From the NCBI GenBank assembly GCA_024509875.1, contig JAMPIV010021215.1:248001-312000 (forward strand): a stretch of 64,000 nucleotides of DNA, written 5' to 3'. Both the position numbers and the translations under genes were made by a program. Shown here piece by piece: positions 1 through 11,085 of the stretch (the first letter of the stretch is position 1; the number at the start of each line of letters is the position of its first letter). The notes beneath the pieces were generated by a model. It did no database searches, was not told the DNA's origin, and saw only the letters and a program-made list of their open reading frames with translations. Source of the stretch: Oreohelix idahoensis (Eukaryota > Mollusca > Gastropoda > Stylommatophora > Oreohelicidae).

Positions 1-177
1 CGATGAATCAACAAGGCTAACGCTCCTGATATTTGGCATCAAATGTAAGATAAGCAGGGATGGACAAATGAGATAAGCGATGAGGCATGTATATAACCAG
101 CCTGCTATAGGAACAATCAGCGTACATTCATCTTGCTTACAAAAATTCAAGATTTTAAAAAGCCACATATACCAAGG

Positions 178-262
178 GGCACTGGTGACTGAGTGGTTAG
201 AATGCTCGCCTTCCAGGCAAACTTTCACGTTGTATTCTTAGTAGAGGTACACATTTTTTCCC
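178..262 (+). repeat. tRNA-derived SINE head (fragment)
   Basis: The stretch GACTGAGTGGTTAGAATG followed by a CTCGCCTTCCAGGC arm looks like a tRNA A-box region, and a weak B-box-like stretch follows about 35 bases later. A similar arrangement occurs on the minus strand near 27,230-27,292. This suggests a dispersed tRNA-derived SINE rather than a functional tRNA, because the acceptor stem cannot be closed. Confidence 0.4.
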
Positions 263-2039
263 TTCAAATTCTGACATCTGTCTTCAGTTTCTATAAGTGT
301 CGTTTTTATAAATTATAGTTTGCTCAAGAAAGTAGCTGCCTTACGTGCTCGGTGGAAGGAAGAGGAAAGGAAGAAACTGAATACAGGAGAAATAGTACCA
401 TCCTCAGGACTGATACAGAAATCGCATACCATAACTATTTACTCCATTTCTTGATGGGCTACTTGCACACACACGCATACCCACTAACACACACACATAT
501 AGCTTATGTAGTAATGAAAAGAATGGGTTGCACAAATCAGATACTTTCACAACAAAAAGTATGTATTCTAATTTTAGGAATAGGAAGAAGGAAAGCATAG
601 GCCTACAATGCATGCAAATCTCAAAGTTCAAAGTGACTGATTAAAAGAGCACTGAATATGGTAAATACAACTGTAGCATCTTTATTAGTTATCATGTCAC
701 AAATCGATTTACATAAAACTATGCTCAGATATTATTCTCAAAGTGAATATAAAGAAAAATCATATCCACTTTTCAAAACTCTGTTTTAGCCTATTATATT
801 AAAATAAAAACCTGGATAAACATGGATGTATCATAGAAATGTTCCTTAAAAGTGGTGTCACAGCCACCATTATGCAAATTCTAGCCAAGGGTTCTCAAAC
901 AGTTGAAGGATGCATGATAGTTTTTATTTTATTTTAATTCATATTGAAGAATGCTATATCTGCCATGGGGAAAACTACCTACAAAACAGTTGGCCCTCCA
1001 ATCACCACAGAAACTAAAAAGTAAAGAAAGAAAATTAATTAATTAAAACACATTTATTAAATGCAAGAAAGAATGAAGCATGACAATAAATTTCAAAGTG
1101 GCCATAACATTAGAAAACAAAAGTCACAGCAGTTAGACCATTGTCTAAAAACTAGAATTTTAAAAAGAACTGGTAACAGGTCTTCTATTTGACTGCACCG
1201 CTTGTGCTCAGTATATAACTCCCAGACCTGCTCTGAGCTAAGTCAGTTTCAAATAAAATGTTTCTATCCTTCACTACATCATCATTTGTTTATCTTTGTT
1301 TCTACTCACCTGTCCAACTTTCTCATCACACATACTGCAACATAAATATCTGATAAAGTAAACACTGAAATTTTTACATGACTGAGAGCTAGACAGACAC
1401 ACACAAATATAAAAAAATTAAATCAAACTTCCATAGCTTGAACAAGCATTGAAAGTATGCCTGAGTTTGCAATTTAATAAAAGGAAAAGAAAGTTCAAAA
1501 TAATTTACTTCCTGTCGACTCCATGGTGATGGCAATGAACTGTGAGCTGTGTAAGTTAACTCACGTTAAAAAAAACCTGATTTATCACCATACGTTTCAA
1601 TCTCATTTGACTCCCAATTAAAAAAACAAAAACACACACAAAACAAATCAATTAGGCCATGTGTGAATATTTTAATTACAATTAATATGTAGAAAAAATT
1701 AACAAGTGACACCTGGTTACATTCCAGCTTTAAAATATCATCATGAAGCTATGACAATGAATAGCCTATAGAATTTCAAGGAATGTTAGCAATTTCTATG
1801 ATATGATTACAACAAAGGCAAACTCTTCCATGAGAGCTTTCAGCAAATATAAAACATATGATACAGCTGACATTCAATGTAGTGGTAATGCTGAAGTAAA
1901 TACCAAGTACAAAATCTGATTAAACTTGTAAAAACAAATAATTTTTTTAAACGTATTCTGAATCCCTTATCACATTAATAACACACCACTGAATGAAATC
2001 TAACTCACTGAACTTTCCACCAACAACTCTATGTTTAAA

Positions 2040-2093
2040 CCTGCTTCAGGAAATATGTATTGTATGGCTCTGAAACATGGAGAACAAAACAAC
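2040..2093 (+). pseudogene. Tiny LINE reverse transcriptase remnant
   Basis: One frame reads KYVLYGSETWRT. This matches the LLYGSETW-type block found C-terminal to the RT domain of many RTE/CR1-like LINEs. Only about 17 codons survive and the mariner element starts 20 bases downstream, so it may have landed in an older LINE copy. Confidence 0.35.
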
Positions 2094-2113
2094 AACAACA
2101 AAAAAGCTGCATT

Positions 2114-3400
2114 TGAGGGGAAGTCAAAAAATAACCTTAATATGGCAATAACAAGTCCAAATCACGTAGTAGGCGGTTGTACTACAGATATGTTATGCCC
2201 TCCCACTTGAGGTACTAGTGCGCGCAAGCCCGTCGTCCTGATGAGAAGTGTGACGTCAACAAACCATAGCCAAGATGGCTGCATGCACGAGAGAAGAGCA
2301 GCGTGCAGTTTTCAGTTTTTTTGGGTAGTGAGGGTGAGAAACCAGCAGATATTCATCAGAAGATGAAGAGGCAGTATGGGGACGCTTGTGTGTCGCTTCA
2401 ACAGGTTTATGAGTGACACAGGAAGTTTAAAAGTGGGGTGTCAACTGTGACTGATGCAGCTCGCTCCGGCCGGCTTCACACTGCGACTATGCCTGACATT
2501 ATCGCTGCAGTGGAACGAGTGATACGGGAAAACCGGAAGGTAACAATCGACGCGGTGGCTGGAGAATTGAAGATCAGTCATGGCTTGGCGCACCACACCA
2601 TTCACGGCATTACTTCTGTACCACAAAGTCTTCGCTAGGTGGGTACCAAAACAACTCACATTTGAACTGAAAGAACGTCGTGTGGATGTTTGTGAAACAC
2701 TGTTACGACGTTATGAAGCTGAAGGAGATGGCTTTCTACACCATATAGTCACTGTTGACGAATACTGGGTCCACTACTTCCAGCCAGAGACTAAGCTTGC
2801 CAGCATGGAGTGGCGACATTCATCATTGCCGAAAGCAAAGAAGTTCCGTACAACGCGGTCGGCCGGCAAATTGATGCCTACGCTCTTCTGGGACTGTACA
2901 GGCCCAATCCTGGAACATTACATGCCCAGGGGACTCACTATCAACAGCGAATTATACTGTGATCTGCTTCAGAACCACTTGACACCTGCAATCTGGTCAA
3001 AACGTCGCGGCTTGCTCAGTTCTGGTGTGTTGTTACAGCATAACGCACGGCCGCACACAGCTCGTGCGACAGTAACGAAAATCACGAATCTGCGTTTGGA
3101 GTGTCTTCCACATCCTGCATATTCATCGGACCTCGCACCGAGTGATTACCATGTGTTTGGACCCCTCAAGGAGGCACTCGGTGGCAAGAGGTTCAGTACA
3201 GACGATGAGGTGAAAGAGGCGGTGCCTACGTGGCTATGCAGTCAGTCAGAAGAGTTTTCTTCTCGCGGAATCCAGGCATTAGTGAAGCGCTCTCACACCT
3301 GCATTGAACGTGGTAGGGACTATGTTGAAAAGCTTTCATTCCTATTTGTGCATATTCTGTTAATAAAAAAATATTAAGGTTACTTTTTGACTCCTCCTCG
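2114..3400 (+). mobile_element. Mariner transposon, degenerate
   Basis: A 1287-bp unit is bounded by 30-bp terminal inverted repeats at 2114-2143 and 3371-3400 that match at about 27 positions. The right end is followed by TA, as expected of a TA target duplication; the left flank reads TT, probably mutated. It encloses a frameshifted mariner-type transposase. Length and TIR placement are normal for mariners (about 1.3 kb). The copy is certainly non-autonomous. Confidence 0.85.
2275..3377 (+). pseudogene. Mariner transposase pseudogene
   Basis: The start at 2275 opens with MAACTREEQRAV, the usual N-terminus of this mariner group. A SEGEKPADIHQKM / QYGDACVSLQQVYEW helix-turn-helix region follows in shifted frames. 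The catalytic half is open from 2580: VDEYWVHYF carries the first Asp and YSSDLAPSDYHVF the third, but the middle block reads LQHNARPHTA where the family has HDNARPH, so the second catalytic Asp is lost. A T-run near 2310, an in-frame TGA near 2413 and a shift around 2580-2640 also break it. This is the family domesticated in the SETMAR gene, but nothing here suggests domestication. Confidence 0.88.
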
Positions 3401-3485
3401 TATAAATAGGCGCTTGCTTGGAATAGAAGGATTGAAGTGGTATGATAAAATCCCTAGGAAGAATGCATGAGTGTTTATGCACAAA

Positions 3486-3558
<73 letters not shown>

Positions 3559-3565
3559 GCGCGCG

Positions 3566-3605
<40 letters not shown>

Positions 3606-3606
3606 T
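3486..3606. repeat. (AC)n microsatellite with GC interruption
   Basis: About 120 bp of AC dinucleotides, interrupted by a short alternating GC tract near 3557-3570. Alternating purine-pyrimidine DNA of this kind can adopt Z-form. The Cys-Val and Thr-His reading frames across it are artefacts. Confidence 0.97.
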
Positions 3607-3822
3607 GTCACAGTAGGTGACTAAAACGTCATCATGTAAAAAAAAAAATTTGCCACAGAATTACTCCAAGAACATCTGATTGCATGGAACAGGCTTCCTG
3701 CAAGGGGACAAGCTGCAGTGGTGGCTCCACGCTCCATAAGGAGTGCATAATATATGTATGTATGTATTTTACACAAATATTTGAGTACCAGTACAGTATT
3801 ACATTTACATTTTAAACAACCA

Positions 3823-4645
3823 TATCGATTGGAGGCCGACCTCTTTGCAATCTACGTTTTGCTGATGATATTGATCTTATAGCTGGAACAGAATCAGAAC
3901 TTCAAGACCTTACCTCTAGACTGGAGAGGGTAACAAGAACGTATGGGATGGAAATTAATATAGAAAAAAGCAAGATGTTGGTGAATAGCCATAAGAAACA
4001 TGTTCCGACCAACATTACGTTAAATGGGCAAACGTTAGAAGAAGTTAACACCTTTAAATATCTCGGGTCCACTATATGTAGTGATGGAAGATCAAGTAAA
4101 GAAATCAAGACAAGACTTGAAATGGCCTCAGCTGCCATGACAAGGCTGAATGTGATCTGGAAAAGTAACATCAGTTTTCCTATGAAGATCAAATTATACA
4201 AATCACTTGTATTATCTATTCTCTTGTATGGGTGTGAGGGCTGGACACTCACTGCAGATACGGAGCGAATGATTCAGGCTTTCGAGTATAAATGTTATAG
4301 AAGAATTTTGCGCATTTGCTATAAAGAGCACAAAACAAATGTCTATGTTACAGAGAAAATACACACCTATGCAGGCCACCAAGAACCACTTTTGTCAGTA
4401 GTGAAACGTTGAAAGCTTGCCTGGTTTGGGCATGTAACTCATCATGACTCCCTTTCGAAAACGATCCTCCAGGGAACAGTCGAAAGTAAACAGAGAAGAG
4501 GAAGGCAAAGAAAATCCTGGGCTGATAACATCAAAGAATGGGCAGGGCACGGTTAGTCCACACTTGTACGCATTGCTGAGGATAGAGAGCAGTGGAGGAC
4601 CCTGTCTGCTGATGCTTCCACCATGGCACCCCTACGACCCATGAC
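3823..4645 (+). pseudogene. 5'-truncated LINE: C-terminal RT region
   Basis: The coding begins just before the RT catalytic motif (RFADDIDLIAG), continues through MEINIEKSK and FKYLGSTICSDG, then the C-terminal block LLYGCEGWTL and RRILRI. After a stop near 4410 the frame shifts, but the typical tail (KLAWFGHV, then RRGRQRKSWADNIKEWA, then AEDREQWR) is still legible to about 4640. This is the 3' third of an RTE/CR1-like non-LTR element, truncated at the 5' end as most LINE insertions are. The exact clade cannot be fixed by eye. Confidence 0.85.
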
Positions 4646-4874
4646 GGGTTACGGGTTTAGATGAGATGATGATTACATTTACAGAGAAAGTTAGAGCTAC
4701 AATCATAAATCACCCCGTAGCAAACATGCTGAAAGTTCTTGATGCGCTTGTTACAGTTAAAAATTGCAGGAGTGGAAAAAGAGTGACAATTTATTTAAAA
4801 GAAATACAGTAGTCTCTCGATTATCCAGGGTCGCATTAACCGGGTTGCGGATTAACCGGGGCAGTAAAAAATTC

Positions 4875-4917
4875 CGAACACGTCATCGACCGGGATTTGT
4901 GGTCGATGACGTGTTCG
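4875..4917. repeat. Perfect 17-bp hairpin in the Tigger element
   Basis: The arms 4875-4891 and 4901-4917 are perfect inverted complements around a 9-base loop (GGGATTTGT). The hairpin sits between the left TIR and the residual transposase ORF, close to where the transposase N-terminus is missing, so it may mark the internal deletion. Confidence 0.9.
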
Positions 4918-5011
4918 CAAATTATTATTTGGGCGCGCTTAGATTCAGTGTTTAGTTTTACCGGGGAATGATGAAGAATTATATGGTTTTGAGAATAGTG
5001 TAAACGAAGCG

Positions 5012-5389
5012 ATGCCCGAATTATTGCATTATTTACGTAGGATAAATGTATTTGTGAATGTTGATGCGGAAACTGTGCGCAATTGGATAAATGCAGATAA
5101 TAATTTGCCTGGACATGAAGTTTTAAATGATAAAGAGATTGTGCAACGTGTTACTACTAATGAACCTGCAGCTACTGATGACACAGATCAGGAAGAAGGC
5201 CCCCTCATACAAGAGAAAAGTATACAGCATAGTGCTGTTTTAACTAATGTTGAAAGCCTACTCGATTATTTGGAGCAACAGGAAGATAGTACCCTTGCCG
5301 ATAAGCTAATGTTGCGAAATCTGCGTAGCACCATTTGCCGAAAAGTGAACAGAGGGAAAAAAACAAACTTCTTTGCTGTCGTATTTTAA
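5012..5389 (+). pseudogene. Tigger/pogo transposase, C-terminal remnant
   Basis: This 125-codon ATG-initiated frame resembles the tail of Tigger transposases: VRNWINADNNLPG and LNDKEIVQRV near the start, an acidic stretch (TDDTDQEEG), then a helical segment with NVESLLDYLEQQED and LMLRNLRSTI. In the full protein (over 400 aa) this follows the DDE catalytic core, which is absent. It lies inside the TIR-bounded element and has no obvious independent role. Confidence 0.72.
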
Positions 5390-5543
5390 ATAAAAGGGTA
5401 AGCATGTAGGATAATTTTTAGTTTTTGTTTTAATTATTTTCCTATATTTTCCCGATTATTTTTTGTGTGGAGATTATCCGGGGTTTTTTTTTTATCCGGG
5501 TCAATTTTTTTCCCTACCACCCCAGAGAATCGAGAGTCTACTG

Positions 5544-5997
5544 TATATAAAGGTGCTATAAGAACTGAATGACAAGAAAACAGTTATCTGAATAACAAAG
5601 GACTTGAATAAACATTTGGATGAACAGCATGCAAATAATTTTACAAAAGAACATGCTCATTAACACACATTTCAATAAAAATCAAAATTAATTTAATAAC
5701 TTTATAGTTCAGACCAATTTTGTCAACTTTCCATTAGGCTACACAAAACCCAGAAGAAATATGGGGACCAAAGCAAAACACTGTGTACAAGAATAAAAAT
5801 GAATTCTTCCCACTGACACTGATATTTAATAGCACAAGTGGACAGAAAAAGTAAAGTAATATAAATATATATAGTAACAGAAACAAAAAACGGTAAGTAA
5901 TCAGTTCTACGAATTAATGGTACACAGGACGTTTCTGGACCTTCGTCAGCCACAGTTACAAACAGGCAACAAGGACAAGAAATATAGACAAGTTAAA
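5544..5997. other. Non-coding spacer
   Basis: AT-rich DNA between the Tigger element and the minus-strand LINE. No exon, repeat family or RNA gene is recognisable. Open frames are short and lack protein-like composition. Confidence 0.5.
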
Positions 5998-7785
5998 CAA
6001 AAATAATAATAATAATAGTTGCCCATCGCAAGCGAAGATGGCGACAGCTTCAGACTTGAATTGTGAGACCTCTGTGCCGTGATCTCATGTGGCTAATTAG
6101 TCCTATTTTGGCCCTACGGGCCATGCCACATACGGGGCACACATGGTTAGAGTCGATAGTAGTGTTGCTGCGCATTCTGACTTTTCTTGCAGCACGCCTG
6201 CCTTCTGCGTTATCAGCTAAATTCTGTTCTGCAATGCGAGCGCCTTGAGTAACGTTTGTCCGCCAGGCAGAGAGATCATGTGCGATAGTCTCCCAGGAGG
6301 AGACATCAATTTTGAAGCTGCTCAACGATGCTTTCAGTGTGTCTTTGAAGCGTCTCTTTTGTCCCCCTACTGTTCGCTTACCCATAGAGAGTTCGTTGTA
6401 CATCAACTGCTTTGGGAGGCGTTTTTCGGGCATGCGAACAACATGTCCGGCCCATCTAATTTGGGCCCTCTGCAGCAATGTGTAGATGCTTGAGATATGT
6501 GCTCTGTTGAGGACCTCAGAATTAGATACTCTATCATGCCACTTGATCCTGAGTATCCTGCGAAGACAGCTCATATGGAAATGATTAAGCTTCTTGGCTT
6601 GTCTGCTATACACTGTCCATGTTTCACAGGCATACAGAAGGGTAGTGAGCACTATTGCATGATATACTTTTATCTTGGTGGCGGCACTAATTCCTTGTCG
6701 ATCCCAGACATTTACTCTTAGTCTTCCAAAAGCTGCACTTGCCTTTGCAATTCTGTTGTTGACCTCGGCGTCGATATTCGCATCTTTGGTAAGGGTACTG
6801 CCTAGATAAGTGAAGCTGTCCACCACTTGGAGACGTTGGCTCTTTACTGTGATATTTGGTTCACAGTAAGGTTTCCCGGGAGCAGGTTGCAACATTACTT
6901 CAGATTTCTTCGTATTGATGGTAAGACCAAAGTCATCACACGCTACAGAAAGCCTCCTCATATTGTTCTGCATGTCTAGTTCTGTGCAGGTGTTGAGGGC
7001 ACAGTCGTCCGCAAAGACAAGGTCAGAGATCATTGTTTCATTCACCTTTGTAAAGGACTGTAATCGTCTCAAATTAAACAGCTTCCCATCTGTCCTGTAT
7101 CTGATGTGTACGCCGTCACTACTGCCATGCGTAACGTTAGACAACAGGGCAGCAAATATCATACTGAATAGTGTCGGAGCGAGCACACATCCCTGTTTGA
7201 CACCGTTTGTGACCGGAAAGGGTTCAGAAGGTTCTCCATCATTCAATACGCGAGCCATCATACCTTCATGAAACTGGCGGACAATTGAGATGAACTTATC
7301 GGGACAGCCGAATTTCGCCATAATTTTCCATAGTCCATTCCTATTGACAGTGTCAAAGGCCTTGGTCAAGTCAATAAATGTTGTGTATAGGTCACTGTAC
7401 TGTTCCTGGCATTTCTCCTGAAGTTGGCGAGCTGCAAATATCATATCGACGGTCCCGCGGCCTGCTCGGAAACCACACTGACTCTCTGGAAGTAAGTCCT
7501 GCGATTCGAGATGAACAGTCAAGCGATTGAGCAGGACTCGAGCCAGGATTTTGCCCGCAATAGATAATAGGGAGATTCCCCTATGGTTATCACATGAGTG
7601 ATGATTTCCCTTTCGCTTGTATATGTGAACAATGGTGGCATCTTTCAATTCCTGTGGTATCTGTTCTTCATCCCAGACTGAGTGGAAGAGGTCTGTTAAT
7701 CTCTGCAGCAGCATGCTGCCTCCAGCTTTATAAATCTCAGCAGGAATAGCATCTGATCCAGGGGCTTTGCCACTACAGACATTGC
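5998..7785 (-). mobile_element. 5'-truncated non-LTR retrotransposon
   Basis: A LINE on the minus strand. Its 3' end is marked by an (ATT)n tail at about 6003-6017, and its 5' truncation lies near 7770-7785, where homology to RT abruptly begins. The body is one open frame through RT to a C-terminal zinc finger. I could not find a convincing target duplication. The good reading frame implies a younger age than the other truncated LINEs here. Confidence 0.85.
6050..7785 (-). pseudogene. Truncated LINE ORF: RT plus C2H2 finger
   Basis: An uninterrupted frame of about 575 LINE-derived codons; upstream codons to 7873 come from flanking DNA. Read 5' to 3' on the minus strand it carries GKAPGSDAIPAEIYKAGG, CDNHRGISLLS, SQCGFRAGRGTVDM, FIDLTKAFDTVNR, GVKQGCVLAPTLFS, the catalytic VFADDCAL, SFTYLGSTLT, LLYACETWTV and IRWAGHVVRM. 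It ends with a C2H2-like finger, CPVCGMARRAKIGLISHM then RSRH. The endonuclease domain is missing, so it cannot retrotranspose alone. Clade: RTE/CR1-like, not resolved. Confidence 0.87.
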
Positions 7786-7910
7786 AAACACGTAACAGGA
7801 TGAGAAACACAGACCAGAAGAGCACCAATAAGTTTGTATGAAATATAACAACACAGGCGAAGAAAAAATACAAAACGAGAAAGAAAAAATTAATACAAGA
7901 AATTCAACAA

Positions 7911-8231
7911 TCAACTGATCACATAGGACGCCATGAGCGATGATTCCAGAATCTTATTTACCTGACTAAATATACTCTTTTGCTGATTCAGTTTTTTCTT
8001 GAGTTGTTCAATCACAAGCTTTCTCGACTCGCTGCTATGCTCGTCGTTGTTTTTCTGATGATTTGTGATGTAGTGACGTTTCAAGTTTAATTCCTTCACT
8101 ACGGCTAACACTTGGGCGCAAACTAAGCACTGAGGTTTATTATCCTTATTGAGAATGAACAAATAATGGAACTCCCATTCTGGTTTAAATGCGCGATTTT
8201 CACTGTCCACTTTTCTATACTTAGAAAACAT
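7911..8231 (-). pseudogene. hAT transposase N-terminal BED-finger exon
   Basis: About 105 codons. The start KYRKVDSENRAFKPEWEF, the finger CLVCAQVLAVVKELNLKRHY with the following ITNH, and the end SSLMASYVIS are typical of the N-terminus of GTF2IRD2-type hAT transposases. The BED finger binds the transposon ends; the RNase H-like catalytic domain and the hAT dimerisation domain that should follow are missing. The frame ends where homology ends, which points to truncation by a rearrangement. Confidence 0.78.
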
Positions 8232-8594
8232 TTTTACAAATGCAAACTCGTATACATGAAAACGTGCACAACAGCTAGAAACCCAGAAGTGTCACTGGGT
8301 TATTTATACTTAACACACTTCACAAGACCAACTGATCACCTCAACTCCTTCCTATAGAAATGTACCTACCATCCACCCCCACTCCCACGATCACTTTCCC
8401 ATACCGATGCTAAAGACAAAGCAACATCATTGGATCTCAGAGACTTCCGACCGCAGAAAAGATCTGTCATTGATTTCAGTTTCTCATTATCAAAGTAGGT
8501 ACCGACACTGTCTTCGCCTGTCCACGTGCACGATCAGAGATTTGACGTTATCATTTCCGTTTTGTCGGCACTATCTAGTAGAGCTCAATTGGTA

Positions 8595-8598
<4 letters not shown>

Positions 8599-8634
<36 letters not shown>
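8599..8634. repeat. (GA)n microsatellite
   Basis: About 18 AG units inside the hAT 5' region. Reading frames across it (Arg-Glu or Leu-Ser repeats) are artefacts. Confidence 0.97.
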
Positions 8635-8636
<2 letters not shown>

Positions 8637-8873
8637 GGTGGTGTTGTGGGAGGTGGGGAGATGTTAATCGTACATTTTGGGTCTTTTTGGTTTTGTTTCT
8701 GGTGCCTGTGCGTGCTATTTTGTAATATTTTTTTTAAGCACAGTGGTTGGAGTATACAGTAATTTTCAATCAACAATAAGAGGCCGGCCAAAACAGGTTG
8801 GCGGGCCGGTCAAAACTAGTTGGCGGGCCGGATCTGGCCCGCGGACCGTAGTTTGGCCACCTCTGCTTTAGAG

Positions 8874-9430
8874 GAAGAAGACTGGTGGAAAATCTTAACA
8901 TTAAAACCCACCGTAATTCCTCTAAACTGCATTCAAAATTTACGTAGAGAAAAAGATAATTACATAGAGAAACGAATGGGACCTATTGAAAAATAAAATT
9001 ACAGTACTGCATCACACCGTTCCAGTTCGTTGCCTTTAGAATCAGTCCGGTTTTCTCTCTTGTAGTTCTCGTAATCATGATTTAAAGCAAACAGGTGATT
9101 GGCCTGTTGTACCTTTGCATGGTGGAGGGACTGCCTCCTTATGGCCTCCATGCAGGCCACCCTCCTCCTTTTTCAGCCGGGCTTGGGACCGGCCTAGGCA
9201 GAGTTGAAAAATAAAAACAAAAAAATTAACAAAATGTTTTTCTTGCTGTTATATTCCAGGTCATAAAATTCCAATCACTAATGCCATCAAGCATCACGCG
9301 GAGAAGCAGTTTTTTCTTCTTGTAAAATGTGTTGCATTGGCAAATGTCAAACTATGTGTTTTGAGGATTTCTGTAATATTTTCTATCCACTTTCCTCTTG
9401 TTGGACATCTTTCCCTGTAGCCAGATCTTC
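8874..9430. other. Non-coding stretch
   Basis: No gene is visible. Near 9141-9210 a GC-richer block with CAGGCCACC and GGGACCGGCCTAGG may be a decayed repeat, but I cannot assign it. Confidence 0.4.
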
Positions 9431-9439
9431 TTATATTGA

Positions 9440-9712
9440 CAACTTGTCATGGCTGAGTGAAAGGTGGAGGTCCATAGGGGATACAGTGATAGGGAAGTGA
9501 AGTGTTAGAGACTTCACTATACTAAGTCTCAGTTTTGTGAGATGGGTGACCTGTCCCTTCCTCTGTGCTTTCGCCTTCCCTGATTCAAAAGCAGTCATTA
9601 ACCCATTTACAGCTGGGTAGACTGAAACATGATGATACCAGCCAAGTTTTAAACCCAGGAACTTTGCCTCAAGAAGAAAGCACGCTAACCAGTCTGGCAT
9701 TTGACACTGTTT
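9440..9712 (-). repeat. tRNA-derived SINE (family A), minus strand
   Basis: On the minus strand the unit starts with an A-box-like GACTGGTTAGCGTGC and a B-box-like GGGTTTAAAACTTG. A conserved body follows with AAATGGGTTAATGACT, GGGAAGG, GGTCACCC and GTGAAGTCTCTAACACTTC. The same body appears at 13318-13560 (plus) and in part at 62500-62612 (minus). The tRNA-like head with a shared non-tRNA body defines a SINE. A protein-like frame across it is incidental. Confidence 0.72.
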
Positions 9713-10543
9713 TGTGATAGAAGTATAATTTACTGCATTCTGGCAAGGTTTGTTCCATGAGGAGACAAAGAGAGAATATGATTCCTGCTTCCTCAGGCAT
9801 GTCGTAAAAGGCAATCAATATTAGATTTTGCACATGGCTGGAAACTTCATCATGTAATAAAAATTTCTACAGAAACCACCGCAATAGTTTGTGCTTTGAT
9901 TTGGGATTCCTCTATCTGTAATGGAATCGCCATGCTGTATAAAGAGTGATGATGACAAGGTTTCTATACCATTTTATTTTTGAACTATTTTGTTTCCCCT
10001 TCACTGCATCTTTTCTTTGACATTTCATTTCACATGTTGTGATTTGTGATTTCCTCTCCTGAGCTTCACGTAGTGGCCATGTTTGATACTAATACTAGCA
10101 AATAATTGGTAGGGGTGTGGTATTTATTACTTTTTCTGAGTGGAAATGTGTGTATACTTGAACAGTAAGGTTTGTTGGCAAGTTATTGCCGTAAGCTCGC
10201 AACATCATATTTGTATTTCTCTGCCCACAACTTTTCTCTACGAATATGCATCCAAGGATTGAACATTTTGACTTGTTTGATCAAGGTATTGTTGATATGG
10301 ATACTGGGAGCATTTGTATTTCTGCTGAACTTCATTGCTCCTGTTTCAGGCACACTAACTTTTGTATTCCATTTCCCATATTCTGTAGACTGTGCATAAA
10401 CATATTCTTGAGTCCAGTGGTGTTTGTGCATTAGGCTACATACAGTAATTCATGTATAATGCCATGATTGTGGATTTACTACCAAAGTTATGTTATCCAT
10501 GTATATGTTAAACAGCCGGGGTAATGTTATAAATCCCTCTCTG
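9713..10543. other. Non-coding stretch
   Basis: AT-rich DNA without recognisable genes or repeats. Open frames here are short and not protein-like. Confidence 0.45.
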
Positions 10544-10700
10544 GGGGTTTGGAGTGGCTCAGAGATATGGCATCCGCTTCTAATTTTAAGGATACCGGGT
10601 TCACTCCCAGCACAGAGAACATAATTGATGGACATTTTTTGTTCTTTCTTTCTTTCCTTTCCCCCCCCCCCCCGCGTAGTGATGTCGGATGCCAAATGGC
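10544..10700 (+). repeat. tRNA-derived SINE (family B), partial copy
   Basis: The segment GTGGCTCAGAGATATGGCAT resembles an A box and GGTTCACTCCC a B box. The same head with a longer body lies at 21353-21625 (GAGTGGCTACGAGATATGGC and GGTTTGATTCCC). This copy ends in a C-rich run near 10660-10674. Confidence 0.7.
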
Positions 10701-10877
10701 GAAAAAAAATAATACAAGACTCCAATACTACCCAGCATTTGTTCTTGAATCCCATATGTCAGTGTTTCTCCTGATCTACAAAAACTGTACTGCATGTTCA
10801 GGATCATTAGGTCACATATTTACAAACTCTAAACGCATTTCAACAAAGTTTCTTATGTTTTTTCTTATGTCCATGTG

Positions 10878-11085
10878 AAACTGGAATCCAGATTCCCGAA
10901 CGCATTCTCCAAAACTGCCCAACCCATGACGACCCACAATGTCTGACCTGGCCAGGGGTGCTGAGCTCTAGCAGAAGCTATGGGGCTGCAGCACTGACTG
11001 ACCTGGAAAAGACTGGATCGTCCTGGCGACAGGCCTGCAGATTTAGCATGACTACAAACTGAACACAGAAGAAGAATGTTTTTTT
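10878..11085 (+). pseudogene. 3' end of an I-superclade LINE
   Basis: The plus strand reads IPERILQNCPTHDDPQCLTW in shifted frames, then AALTDLEKTG, ending in a GAAGAAGAA tail at about 11070-11078. This is the C-terminal zinc-finger region and 3' terminus of a LINE with RNase H, comparable to the C-terminal Cys/His cluster of the intact element at 36345-40199. A heavily 5'-truncated copy of about 200 bp. Confidence 0.6.

Larger units (their letters stand above)
1..2113. other. Non-coding AT-rich stretch
   Basis: No convincing exon is visible on either strand. Open frames here are short, low in complexity and mostly begin at non-ATG codons. Apart from a tRNA-like SINE head near the left end and a tiny LINE remnant near 2040 I see only AT-rich, homopolymer-studded DNA that could be intergenic or intronic. 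Confidence 0.6.
4807..5543 (+). mobile_element. pogo/Tigger-like transposon, internally deleted
   Basis: The ends are inverted repeats: CAGTAGTCTCTCGATTATCC at the left and, reverse-complemented, CAGTAGACTCTCGATTCTC at the right. Each is flanked by a TA target duplication (4805-4806 and 5544-5545). ATTATCCGGG-type sequence near the termini is characteristic of Tigger elements. At 737 bp it is well short of an autonomous copy (over 2 kb) and keeps only the C-terminal part of the transposase. It probably depends on enzyme supplied elsewhere. Confidence 0.85.
7911..8865 (-). mobile_element. hAT transposon fragment (GTF2IRD2-like 5' end)
   Basis: The minus strand begins at 8865 with CAGAGGTGGCCAAACTACGG followed by repeated GGCCCGCCAACT-type sequence, the signature end of GTF2IRD2/SPIN-like hAT elements. 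It runs through a (GA)n tract to an exon encoding a BED zinc finger. The right flank CTTTAGAG (8866-8873) could be half of an 8-bp target duplication. The rest of the transposase and the other TIR are absent; the sequence breaks near 7911. Confidence 0.75.

Noticed and set aside
178..262. Functional tRNA gene (also considered at 13318, 26400, 33970, 63560)
   Set aside because: A and B boxes are present but acceptor and anticodon stems do not fold properly, and copies share non-tRNA bodies, so they are SINEs.
2441..2659. Antisense ORFs over the mariner, LINE and Tc1 genes
   Set aside because: Shadows of real coding frames with no family resemblance.
3360..3624. Cys-Val and Thr-His repeat proteins
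   Set aside because: Translations of an (AC)n microsatellite.
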